Source of the DNA: Thiomicrorhabdus sp. Kp2
GTDB taxonomy: Bacteria; Pseudomonadota; Gammaproteobacteria; Thiomicrospirales; Thiomicrospiraceae
DNA length: 64,000 nucleotides
Direction of reading: 5' to 3'
NCBI RefSeq assembly: GCF_000478585.1
Contig: NZ_ARWI01000001.1
Location: 1,488,001-1,552,000 of the forward strand
The notes under the pieces were generated by a model, which was not told the DNA's origin, ran no database searches, and saw only the letters and a program-made list of their open reading frames with translations. Made by a program: the position numbers and the translations under genes. Each line of letters opens with the position of its first letter. Position 1 is the stretch's first letter. Of the stretch, positions 8,942-17,143 are shown in pieces.

Positions 8942-10969
8942 ATGTTAAATCAAGATTCGTTAAATGCGTTTATTGAAGATTTGTTGCAAGAACTCGAGAA
9001 CGATTTATTACAAAACCCTTCTACAACACACGCCATACAGTCTATTAATGGGTTAACCCGCTTAAAACAAGCAGAAGCGATGTGGCTTACAAAAATTTTA
9101 AGCCGTAATTTAGATGCCAATGATGCCAAATCACTACAAAACATTGGGTTTCAACTTAAAAACACTTATCAACTCAATTTACACGATGTTTTTGAACGTA
9201 TAGAACAAGCACAAAACTACTGTGTCGATAACTTTCATGAAGTACAAAAGTTCTCAGCTAATTTCACAATAACAGAGCTACTAGAAACCTTTAGTAAGTG
9301 CCGTAAAAATATCGCCAACGGCTATTTTCAGGCTTCTACCCAAGAAATCACAGAACGTTTTGAAAACGGCTTTTTTGGTAAAAACCACGCTATGCTCATG
9401 CATCGGAATTGGTTACTTGAGCTAGAAAAACATTTTAAAGATATTAAAAATGCACCTCTGCCTGAAATGGAACACAGTCAATGCAAATTAGGCCGCTGGC
9501 TAAATTCTTTAGAAGCCAAGTTAATTTTGCATTCTGCTGGTGAGTATGCGTTTTCTCTGCGAGGTAATATCTTATTAGCCCATAGAACCTTACATGAAGA
9601 GGCTCAACTGATTAGTTATCACCTTCATAAAACCAATTATTTTAAAGCCATTATTCACTTTGAAATATTAATTAAAGCTTTTTTACTGCTTGATAAATAC
9701 ATTGATGAAGCTGAATTTAACTATCTCTCTAATCCCTATCAAAACTTTATTGAGTTTGTAATTAGTGAAAATAAACATCAAAAAAATTTAGATTACTATT
9801 TTGTAGTGCACTATGGGCTTCTTAGTGAGTTTGATGTAGGTGTTCGTCAAAAGCGTGCCCTGCTTAACAAGTTACAAGATGCCTTTATTGACTACCTAAA
9901 AGATAAGAATATTGACTTTATTTGTTTAAATCACGCTAATAAATTACATGTTGTACTCAGTGAACATGAACAAATAAATTTCAATAGAGTGGAGCCAATT
10001 TCAACCGTTATTAACAACCTGAGTAAGGAATGTGGGGCGCATGCTCTCGACTTTATTTATATTAAATTATTTGAGCTTGACGGTGTTCAATCTGATAATT
10101 TCAGGCACTTTGATGGGCTTCTCAATAAAATGCTAACAGATTCATGTAATGCACAAATATGTGAAGTTGATAACCAAAAAATTCACCACTACTCTAATCT
10201 CGTCCACCACGATATTCTTACCTTGGATGTGGTTCGTGAACATATCCAAAATCGCTCTTTTGTACTGTATTATCAGCCAATAGTAGACCAAACAAACCAA
10301 TGTCAAACGGTCGAATCTTTAATTCGCCTGCCTATTAATAATAAATTGGTTACTGCAGAAGACTTCCTAAATCTTGTTGAGTATTACCACCTTACCTTAG
10401 AAATTGACCAAATCGTTTTCGATCTAATCAAACAAGATATTCCAAAATTAAAAGGCATCACACCGATGATTAATGTCAATATCTATCCTGATTCCTTGGG
10501 CGATAAAGACTTCTTGTTGCAAATTATTAGTTTAGCGGAAGTGTGTAAACAAAATGACATAGTGCTCATGGTCGAAATAACCGAACACGAAACACTTACC
10601 CATGACAATGTGCTGCAAACCCTTAGCCAAAAGCATGGTATTCATTTTGCGATAGATGATTTTGGAACAGGTTATTCCAATCTAGCCAAGCTCGCTGAAT
10701 TGGCTGGTAATAAAACCATTCAAATGGCCAAACTCGATGGCGCCTTAATTGATGGCATTGAAACCAAAGCAGAAAAACTCCATGTTCTAACCTTTATTGC
10801 CGAAATGATTAATAACCTTGGTTTACAGCCCATTATTGCTGAGTATGTTGATAACAAAGAAAAATTGGCAATACTTGAAGACCTTCCAATTGAGTTCTTT
10901 TATCAAGGTTTCTATTTTAGCCCTGCTCTATCACTAGAAGAATTAATTGAAAATTACAGCAAAAAATAA
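8942..10969 (+). CDS. CZB-EAL protein: c-di-GMP phosphodiesterase with a zinc-binding sensor domain
   Basis: 675 residues; ATG 8942 is chosen because GGAG lies 6 bases upstream, over TTG/ATG at 8927/8930. Residues 1-150 are helical and unassigned. Residues 150-228 form a CZB (chemoreceptor zinc-binding) domain: H154, C181 in CKLGRW, and H214-x3-H218. A middle segment (about 265-430) may be a degenerate GGDEF fold. The C-terminus is an EAL domain with ESLIRL in place of EAL, EITEHE, FAIDDFGTGYSN, AKLDG and IAEYVD; the main metal-binding and catalytic acids appear present, so it may be active. No membrane segment is seen. Zinc- or oxidant-controlled c-di-GMP breakdown in the cytoplasm is inferred. 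Confidence 0.85.
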   Translation: MLNQDSLNAFIEDLLQELENDLLQNPSTTHAIQSINGLTRLKQAEAMWLTKILSRNLDANDAKSLQNIGFQLKNTYQLNLHDVFERIEQAQNYCVDNFHEVQKFSANFTITELLETFSKCRKNIANGYFQASTQEITERFENGFFGKNHAMLMHRNWLLELEKHFKDIKNAPLPEMEHSQCKLGRWLNSLEAKLILHSAGEYAFSLRGNILLAHRTLHEEAQLISYHLHKTNYFKAIIHFEILIKAFLLLDKYIDEAEFNYLSNPYQNFIEFVISENKHQKNLDYYFVVHYGLLSEFDVGVRQKRALLNKLQDAFIDYLKDKNIDFICLNHANKLHVVLSEHEQINFNRVEPISTVINNLSKECGAHALDFIYIKLFELDGVQSDNFRHFDGLLNKMLTDSCNAQICEVDNQKIHHYSNLVHHDILTLDVVREHIQNRSFVLYYQPIVDQTNQCQTVESLIRLPINNKLVTAEDFLNLVEYYHLTLEIDQIVFDLIKQDIPKLKGITPMINVNIYPDSLGDKDFLLQIISLAEVCKQNDIVLMVEITEHETLTHDNVLQTLSQKHGIHFAIDDFGTGYSNLAKLAELAGNKTIQMAKLDGALIDGIETKAEKLHVLTFIAEMINNLGLQPIIAEYVDNKEKLAILEDLPIEFFYQGFYFSPALSLEELIENYSKK

Positions 10970-11104
10970 GCTACCAACACCACTTTTGCAACATGGAGCT
11001 AAACCCAAAATTTAAAATCCAATTTTAATGGGGTAAGTATCCAAATCTTTATAAAGTTCGCTAAAATAGTGGTTTAAAATAATAGAACAGAACCTAATCC
11101 CCCC

Positions 11105-11992
11105 ATGAATTCATCCGCCTTAAAACAGATTATTAAACCGCTTTTAAACTTACTTTTTAAATACCCAAAGTTTTTGATTTTAATTCCGCTCATTGGTGGG
11201 CTTTGGTATAGCTATGAGGTGTTTGTTGCGCGCCCTGCCATGGTGTATATGGGCGTACCGCAGGTCAATGCTACGCCACCGCAAACAGGTATTATGACTG
11301 GGTTTTCACACATTTTACGCAACCAAGCTTTTATGCTGGAATACTCTGAAACCTTAAAAAACCCTTTATGGGTCACCTATAAAGTGACTAAAGCCAATTA
11401 TAAAAGTGGCAAACGCCCTTCAGGCTTCTCAAGTGATTGGCGTTCTTACCAACAAGTAAAACATGATGATTACACAGGCTCTGGTTATGATCGTGGACAC
11501 ATGGCACCCAATTATGTGATTGCCAGCCGTTATGGGGTTTCAGCGCAAAAAGAGACCTTTTTAATGACCAATATCACCCCGCAAAAACCTAAGCTTAACC
11601 AAAAATCGTGGCAGCGTTTAGAAGAGGTGATTGCCAATGATTTCTCACAATGGCATGGCGACTTTTGGGTAACCACTGGGCCTATTTTTGATGCAAATCC
11701 TAAAACCTTAAAAAATTCGAGTGTGAAGATTCCTAACGCATTCTATAAAATACTGATTAAACCAACCACACCACAAACCCCAGCGGTTGCCTTAGCGTTT
11801 ATTTTTCCGCAAAATGCGCCAGCTAATGCCAGTTTAATGAAGTTTGTTACCACCATTGATGAGGTGGAACGTTTAACAGGTATCGACTTTTTTGCTGACT
11901 TAGAAGACGATTTTGAAGCACGTATTGAATCGAGCCAAACCCCTGAAGCCTGGCGTTTGCAAGAAGTGGCTAATCGTCCTTCGCGTTATTAA
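11105..11992 (+). CDS. DNA/RNA non-specific endonuclease, membrane-anchored
   Basis: 295 residues. A hydrophobic segment at about residues 17-35 (FLILIPLIGGLWYSYEVFV) should anchor or export the protein. The catalytic core has the beta-beta-alpha-metal motif YDRGHMAPN near residue 130 and the downstream MTNITPQ with Asn-Gln-Lys segment KLNQKSW, typical of the NUC1/Serratia nuclease family that cuts DNA and RNA without sequence preference. It would act in the periplasm or outside. The MltC-like gene starts 44 bases after its stop, so the two may be co-transcribed. Confidence 0.9.
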   Translation: MNSSALKQIIKPLLNLLFKYPKFLILIPLIGGLWYSYEVFVARPAMVYMGVPQVNATPPQTGIMTGFSHILRNQAFMLEYSETLKNPLWVTYKVTKANYKSGKRPSGFSSDWRSYQQVKHDDYTGSGYDRGHMAPNYVIASRYGVSAQKETFLMTNITPQKPKLNQKSWQRLEEVIANDFSQWHGDFWVTTGPIFDANPKTLKNSSVKIPNAFYKILIKPTTPQTPAVALAFIFPQNAPANASLMKFVTTIDEVERLTGIDFFADLEDDFEARIESSQTPEAWRLQEVANRPSRY

Positions 11993-12035
11993 ATTGAGAC
12001 CTTTAAAAAACCACTACTCACATGAAAAAGCGAAT

Positions 12036-13193
12036 ATGAAACAGCCTAAACTTAACCGCAGAAAATTTTTAACTCTAGGATTACCAGGCCTGGGTATTTT
12101 AGGCTTGAGCGGTTGTACGGCTTCTGAAATTCGTCGTGGCATTACCACCAGTCATCAGCTCTATAAGGGCAATGTATCCCAAGCGGTTTCAGCCCAGGTA
12201 CCAGGCCTGGGAATTCCTGAAATAGATAGTGTTGTGCGTAAACAAATTACCCTATTTTTAGATGAAATTGCCAAGAACTGGAGCGATAAAAAAACCGCCA
12301 CACCCAAGGCGTATGTTAAATACACTGATCACTATCAGAGCCGAGCGATTATTGATTTTAACAGTGGCCAAATTCAAGTTGAAACCATCTCAACACAGAA
12401 CCCAAAATTGGCACTTAAAAACGCCATAGCCCAAACCCTGCTTACCCCTGAAGACCCAAGCCAGGTAGATTTATTTAGTGCAGACGCTCCTCCAACAGGT
12501 GCTAAACCGTTTTTATTAGACCTTGTGCAAGACCAGGATAAAAAACAAATACGCTATGCCTGGCGCGCTAACCGTTATGCTGACTATTTAATTAAAACCC
12601 GCTATCGCCAGTTTGCTGATAACGGTAAAACCCGCCATGCCGTAACCTTTAGCATGGTCAATGACTACCAAAACCAACAGAAACTACACTACCAATTTGA
12701 GGTGGTTAAACAGTGTAAACGTTTTGGCATTCAACCCGCGTTGGTGTATGGCATTATCGAAACTGAAAGCAGCTTTAACCCCTATGCAGTGAGTTCTGCC
12801 CCCGCTTATGGATTAATGCAAATTGTGCCGTCCACGGCAGGGCGTGATGTACATCGCCTACTTCATAATCGGGATGGTATGCCCTCCAAAACCACACTGT
12901 TTACCCCTGCACGCAATATAGAGTATGGCACCGCTTATTTGTCTATTTTATTTACTCGTTATCTCAAAGGAATTCGTAATCAAAAATCACAAGAGTATTG
13001 TGTGATTGCGGCCTACAACACTGGCAGTGGCAATGTGTTACAGGCCTTTGACAGCAACCGAGATAGAGCCATCAGTAAAATCAACCGTCTCTCGAGCGAA
13101 CAAGTTTACGCCCATTTAGTACGCAATTTATCCAGTAGTGAAGCGCGTAACTATGTGCAAAAAGTCACCCGTAACAAGTTTAAATACGCTTAA
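12036..13193 (+). CDS. mltC: Membrane-bound lytic murein transglycosylase C family, Tat-type lipoprotein
   Basis: 385 residues from ATG 12036; the longer frame back to 11913 overlaps the nuclease gene and is not supported. The N-terminus NRRKFLTLG has the twin-arginine pattern and is followed by LSGC, a lipobox, so it looks like a Tat-exported lipoprotein. An MltC-type N-terminal domain follows (YVKYTDHYQSRAIIDFNSG), then the SLT catalytic domain with the catalytic Glu in GIIETESSFNP, AYGLMQIVPSTAG and the late AAYNTGSGNV. It would cleave the glycan strands of peptidoglycan from the membrane side of the periplasm. Confidence 0.88.
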   Translation: MKQPKLNRRKFLTLGLPGLGILGLSGCTASEIRRGITTSHQLYKGNVSQAVSAQVPGLGIPEIDSVVRKQITLFLDEIAKNWSDKKTATPKAYVKYTDHYQSRAIIDFNSGQIQVETISTQNPKLALKNAIAQTLLTPEDPSQVDLFSADAPPTGAKPFLLDLVQDQDKKQIRYAWRANRYADYLIKTRYRQFADNGKTRHAVTFSMVNDYQNQQKLHYQFEVVKQCKRFGIQPALVYGIIETESSFNPYAVSSAPAYGLMQIVPSTAGRDVHRLLHNRDGMPSKTTLFTPARNIEYGTAYLSILFTRYLKGIRNQKSQEYCVIAAYNTGSGNVLQAFDSNRDRAISKINRLSSEQVYAHLVRNLSSSEARNYVQKVTRNKFKYA

Positions 13194-13232
13194 AAAAAAC
13201 GTCACCATTTTTTAAAACCGTAGCGCTTTAAA

Positions 13233-13291
13233 AGTATTTTTACGGTAAGTCGAAAAATACTCAAAAATTCAATAAAATAAACACTTACCGT
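13233..13291 (+). promoter_or_regulatory. Structured leader or operator pair upstream of cmoA
   Basis: AGTATTTTT (13233-13241) pairs with AAAAATACT (13253-13261) as a 9-base stem. The first 9 of the 11 loop bases, ACGGTAAGT (13242-13250), are exactly complementary to ACTTACCGT (13283-13291). In RNA this is the geometry of an H-type pseudoknot ending 34 bases before the cmoA ATG. As DNA it is two inverted copies of an ACTTACCGTRAAA-like site. Either reading would make it regulatory; the choice is open. Confidence 0.4.
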
Positions 13292-13324
13292 GAAACAACT
13301 AGCCAATTAACAAATGAGCGCATC

Positions 13325-14062
13325 ATGTTAAAAACCAGCCAAAAAGACACAATTTACGCCCAAGCCCATGAAGCGGTAGGCGCTTTTCAGTTTGATGAAT
13401 CCGTCGTGGCGGTTTTTCCAGATATGATTCAACGCTCTGTACCTGGCTACCAAACCATTTTAACGGGCATTGGCGAACTCACAAAAGAGTACGCCCAGGC
13501 GAATAGCAAATTGTATGACCTAGGTTGTTCACTAGGCGCGGCCGCCCTAACCATGCGCCGTAACATTAAGGTAGCAGGCTGTGAAATTGAAGCGATTGAT
13601 AACTCTGAGGCGATGATTAATCGTGCCACAGAGTATTTACACGCCTATCATTCCGATATTCCAGTAAACCTACATTGCGCCAATATGACCGATGTACCGA
13701 TTGAAAATGCCTCCGTAGTGGTGATTAACTTCACCCTGCAATTTATTGACCCAGAAGAACGTGATGAGTTAGTCAAAAAAATCTACCAAGGCCTTAAACC
13801 AGGCGGTGTACTGATTCTTTCTGAAAAAATACATTTTGAAGATAACAAACTGCAACAGGCCATAGAACATATGCACCTACAATTTAAACGCGCCAATGGC
13901 TATTCAGAACTAGAGATTAGCCAAAAACGCAGCTCCTTAGAAAACGTACTGATTACCGATACCGAAGCCCAACACATTCAACGACTCAATAATGCAGGCT
14001 TTAATTCGGCAGGTATATGGTTTCAGGCGTATAATTTTGCCTCTTTTTTAGCGATTAAATAA
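13325..14062 (+). CDS. cmoA: Carboxy-S-adenosyl-L-methionine synthase CmoA
   Basis: 245 residues. CmoA makes carboxy-SAM from SAM and prephenate; CmoB then uses it on tRNA U34. Recognisable are FQFDESVVAVFPDMIQRSVPGY, the SAM-binding LYDLGCSLGAAAL, EAIDNSEAMI, the central NFTLQFIDP and KPGGVLILSEKI, all in the order expected of CmoA. Start at ATG 13325. A repeat-rich gap separates it from cmoB, so the two genes are neighbours but not tightly coupled. Confidence 0.95.
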   Translation: MLKTSQKDTIYAQAHEAVGAFQFDESVVAVFPDMIQRSVPGYQTILTGIGELTKEYAQANSKLYDLGCSLGAAALTMRRNIKVAGCEIEAIDNSEAMINRATEYLHAYHSDIPVNLHCANMTDVPIENASVVVINFTLQFIDPEERDELVKKIYQGLKPGGVLILSEKIHFEDNKLQQAIEHMHLQFKRANGYSELEISQKRSSLENVLITDTEAQHIQRLNNAGFNSAGIWFQAYNFASFLAIK

Positions 14063-14186
14063 TAGTGAACCACAAAGACACGAAGGCACGAAGTTTTTTT
14101 GATTTTAACACCTGCTTACATAGTTAATGTTTGCCACAAGGCATACCTGGCCTGGTAATTTTAAAATTAACACTGTCATTGCGAAC

Positions 14187-14272
14187 GTAATGAAGCACAA
14201 GCTCTTTAGAGCGAAGAACGCCTTTTAAGGCGACCCATAGGGTGAGCAACGCGAATAATCCATGGCTAAAAC
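14187..14272. repeat. 86-base direct repeat, copy 1
   Basis: Starts GTAATGAAGCACAAGCTC; copy 2 at 14434-14519 differs at about 4 of 86 positions. Flanking TCATTGCGA on the left and TCGCAATGA to the right (about 14308-14316) make the left copy part of a larger hairpin-like unit of about 140 bases, resembling the dispersed intergenic palindromic units of many proteobacteria. Confidence 0.75.
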
Positions 14273-14352
14273 CGCAATGCACGCTATAGATTGCCACGCC
14301 TGCGGCTCGCAATGACATTGAGATTCGGTACAACCACAAATCGTCATCCTCT

Positions 14353-14402
14353 GGCTTGACCAGGGGATCTCATAAGGCAAAGAGAGATTGTCGGGTCAAG
14401 CC
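14353..14402. repeat. Palindromic repeat unit between the two direct repeats
   Basis: GGCTTGACC (14353-14361) and GGTCAAGCC (14394-14402) are perfect 9-base arms. The wider sequence (CGTCATCCTC ... GATAATAACG) matches the general form of the GTCATnCCnGGCTTGACC repeat that is widespread between genes in proteobacteria. This likeness is from memory, not from a search. Confidence 0.6.
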
Positions 14403-14433
14403 CGATAATAACGGGGGTTTGAAAGGCACTAAG

Positions 14434-14519
14434 GTAATGAAGCACAAGCTCTTTAGAGCGAAGAACACCTTTTAAGGCGACCCGTAGGGTGAGCAACGCG
14501 AATAATCCATAGCTGAAAC
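14434..14519. repeat. 86-base direct repeat, copy 2
   Basis: About 95% identical to 14187-14272. The right-hand part (about 14530-14575) keeps CGCAATGACAT but has diverged in between, with an ATTTTTACTTAACC insertion relative to copy 1. Confidence 0.75.
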
Positions 14520-14689
14520 TGAAGTGTTCGCCAGATATTGCCATGCCATTATTTTTACTTAACCCGCAATGACATACAACTTAAATTTCTTCGTGTCTTC
14601 GTGACTTCTCGGCTCTACAGCCGAGTTCTTCGTTTCGTGGTTAAATTTTAATTAAATCAAACATAAAACATTAACAAACAAGGTTTCAC

Positions 14690-15682
14690 GTGAAGCAACA
14701 TTACGATACATTTTGGCAAAAACTTGAAGACGAACGTTTTACTGAATGGAAGCAACAGCTACCCCAGCTAATAGACGATGCACTTCATCCTGAAGGCAAT
14801 GGTAATCTATCACGCTGGTTAAAAGGCCTAGAACAGGTTCGTGCTTTTTCAGGAAACACCGACTTTGACCTGAATCAATCGGCCGTTACCGTTGCTCAAA
14901 ACAGTAACTTAACTGCCCAACAAAAAGTTGAGTTAGAAACCGCTATGCGCGTTTTTCACCCGTGGCGCAAAGGCCCGTTTAAAATTCACGATATTTTTAT
15001 TGATACCGAATGGCACTCAGACTGGAAGTGGGACAGAGTTCGCCCCCATTTAGCCCCATTAAAAGGTCGCAAAGTTTTAGATATTGGTTGCGGTAGTGGT
15101 TACCATTTGTGGCGAATGGCTGGCGAAGAGACGGAGCTGGCGGTGGGTGTTGACCCAAGTCTGTTATTTATGAACCAGTTTTTAGTGCTTAAACACTTTA
15201 TTGGTGAAAAAGTGCCCGCCTATTTCTTGCCATTAACCCTTGAACAACTGCCTATTTCTAAAAAAGGTGGTGCGTTTGATACGGTATTTTCTATGGGTGT
15301 TTTGTATCACCGACGTTCACCTATTGACCATATTTATGAGCTTAAAAACCAATTACTGCCTGGTGGTGAGTTGGTGTTAGAAACCATCGTGGTGCCTGAA
15401 GAGTATGGCCAACTATTAGTGCCAGGTGAACGTTATGCGCAAATGCGTAATGTATGGTTTTTGCCGTCAGTCAAAGAGTTGACTCACTGGCTAGAACGCT
15501 GTGGTTTTTTAAATGTACGTTGCGTCGATTTAGACCAAACCAGCGTAAAAGAGCAGCGCACCACCGATTGGATGACCTGGAACTCATTAGAAACCTTTTT
15601 AGACCCACAAGACCACAATAAGACCATAGAAGGCTACCCCGCGCCACTGCGTGCGGTAATGGTGTGTAATAAACCCAAGTAA
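14690..15682 (+). CDS. cmoB: tRNA U34 carboxymethyltransferase CmoB
   Basis: 330 residues starting at GTG 14690. CmoB transfers the carboxymethyl group from carboxy-SAM to 5-hydroxyuridine at tRNA position 34. The protein shows the CmoB N-terminal domain (DTFWQKLEDERFTEW), RKGPFKIHDIFIDTEWHSDWKWDR, the nucleotide-binding VLDIGCGSGYHLWRM, FSMGVLYHRRSPIDH and DWMTWNSLETFLDP, all characteristic. The start codon is within GGTTTCACGTGAAGCA (14682-14697), a two-mismatch version of parS. Confidence 0.95.
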   Translation: MKQHYDTFWQKLEDERFTEWKQQLPQLIDDALHPEGNGNLSRWLKGLEQVRAFSGNTDFDLNQSAVTVAQNSNLTAQQKVELETAMRVFHPWRKGPFKIHDIFIDTEWHSDWKWDRVRPHLAPLKGRKVLDIGCGSGYHLWRMAGEETELAVGVDPSLLFMNQFLVLKHFIGEKVPAYFLPLTLEQLPISKKGGAFDTVFSMGVLYHRRSPIDHIYELKNQLLPGGELVLETIVVPEEYGQLLVPGERYAQMRNVWFLPSVKELTHWLERCGFLNVRCVDLDQTSVKEQRTTDWMTWNSLETFLDPQDHNKTIEGYPAPLRAVMVCNKPK

Positions 15683-15739
15683 TCTTTTTACGTAATCTAA
15701 ATTATTTTAATCATTTTTACTCATAAAACTCGACTCTTG

Positions 15740-15747
15740 GCCGTTAA
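15740..15747 (+). promoter_or_regulatory. Candidate sigma-28 -10 element upstream of the flagellin gene
   Basis: GCCGTTAA matches 7 of 8 bases of the flagellar sigma-28 -10 consensus GCCGATAA, 70 bases before the TTG start. A TAAA at 15724-15727 could be the -35 but the spacing is about 3 bases short of the usual value. Weak evidence. Confidence 0.3.
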
Positions 15748-15816
15748 CTCTAAAACAGAGATAAAACCCTCAATACTGACAACTCTGGTTTTTTAAAGTT
15801 TTGGAGTATTACAGCC

Positions 15817-17067
15817 TTGCCAACCGTCATTAACTACAATCGCTCTAGTCAGAATGCGGTTAATGTTTTTACCAAAAGTCATTCACATGCCTCTACGGCG
15901 ATGGAGAAGTTATCTTCTGGTAAAAACATTAACAGTGCGTCTGATAACGCTGCGGGCATGGCGGTGCTATCTAAAATGAGTTCTCAACTGAATGGTAACA
16001 CCCAAGCCATTAGAAATATGAATGATGGAATTTCGCTTGCCAAAACCATAGATCAAGGCCTGCAAGAGGTATTTGATATCTATCAACGCATGAGAGAGCT
16101 TGCCGTTCAATCTATGAGCGGAACATACAGTGATGACGATCGTCAACAAATGGATGCCGAATTTCAGGCGATTTATCTCGAAATCGGACATATTGCAGGT
16201 AGCACTAAATTTAATGGTATACCGTTATTTACCCAAGAAGATCAGGTTCGTATTCAAAGCGGCTGGGAAGCAGGTGAGGATAATATCATTGAGATACCGA
16301 CCATTGATTTAATGAATCTAAGCAGTGTAGTAGCACCCCCTCCACCACCTCCTGAAGAATATGACTCATTAGAGTTTGGAGCACCACAGGGTTTTGATGG
16401 AATATTAGTGCTTGGCGACACCTATCAGCTGAATTTAATGGGCATGGAATCACTTACTGTAACCTATGGCGCGATACCGTTGCTCGATATACTTGGGCTC
16501 GCGGTAACCGCGCCCACTGGATCAAGCGCTAACCAGTTAACCGCCAACTTTATTAACGGTAATGCCAATCTCCAAACGGCTGGTTTTTCAGCAACATATA
16601 ACGCAGGAGATGGCTCACTGCTTGTTGAATCGACCAATTGAGATTTAACCTCAGCGGATATTGGCATTAATGTGATTAGTGATGTTGGTGCTGGGTTAAG
16701 CTTTTCAAAAAATGTTGTTCCTGCCCCAGTTGTACCACCCCCGCCACCTCCCACGGGAGATACTTTGGACATTACAACTATGAGTAATGCCCAGCTCTCA
16801 ACACAAACCATTGACGCTCATTTAGAAACTCTCACAGACTATGCGGCTATTATTGGTTCCACAGAAAACCACTTACAGTATCAGTCGTCAAACTTAATGA
16901 ATTTAAATGAATCTACTAGTACGGCTATGTCTCGAATAGCGGACTCTGACTATGCTAAAGAGACCGTTGAGGTTACAAAAAATCAAGTTCTGCAACAAGC
17001 AAGTATGGCGATGCTAGCGCATTCCAATGAGATGCCCGAAAGGTATATTAATACCTTACTTCGTTAA
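15817..17067 (+). pseudogene. Flagellin gene interrupted by an in-frame TGA
   Basis: Reads as one 417-codon frame except for TGA at 16639-16641 (codon 275). The N-terminus (PTVINYNRSSQNAVNVF, LSSGKNINSASDNAAGMAV, IRNMNDGISLAKT) and the C-terminus (LNESTSTAMSRIADSDYAKE, QVLQQASMAMLAHSNEMP) are typical flagellin D0/D1 ends. The start is TTG at the position where other flagellins have Met, with GGAG 10 bases upstream. The variable middle lies between two runs of six prolines (174-179 and 307-312), unusual for a flagellin. The stop would remove the C-terminal D0/D1 needed for filament assembly, so the gene is called broken; sequencing error or readthrough cannot be excluded. No other flagellar gene is nearby. 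Confidence 0.85.
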
Positions 17068-17143
17068 CAACGAATGGCAAGCAGAGAGAACCTTTCTTAA
17101 TGACCAAACACACTTAGACTTTTAAACCCGACCTCTGTTTTTT

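Larger units (their letters stand above)
14067..14643. repeat. Composite repeat region bounded by CACGAAG-type inverted repeats (627-base gap between cmoA and cmoB)
   Basis: No protein gene is supported here. The left edge has GAACCACAAAGACACGAAG (14067 on) and the right edge has CTTCGTGTCTTCGTG (14589 on) and TTCGTGGTTA (to 14643), an inverted terminal repeat. The same type of terminus flanks the gaps at 42.9 kb and 54.7 kb. Inside are an 86-base direct repeat pair and a short palindromic repeat listed separately. Short reading frames in the region are made of these repeats and do not look like proteins. Confidence 0.7.

Noticed and set aside
8942-10969. EAL domain as inactive because of ESL in place of EAL
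   Set aside because: Glu of the motif and the other main acidic and Lys residues are present, so inactivity is not supported.
14124-14544. Two short minus-strand reading frames (71 and 66 codons)
   Set aside because: They share a block (LRVALKGVLRSKELVLHY-like) only because both are read from the 86-base direct repeat; no protein character otherwise.
14682-14697. parS site at the cmoB start
   Set aside because: GGTTTCACGTGAAGCA has two mismatches to parS, and it is 22 kb from the others; noted but not counted.
15817-17067. Selenocysteine or programmed readthrough at the flagellin TGA
   Set aside because: No obvious stem-loop follows the TGA and flagellins are not known selenoproteins; a nonsense mutation or sequencing error is simpler.
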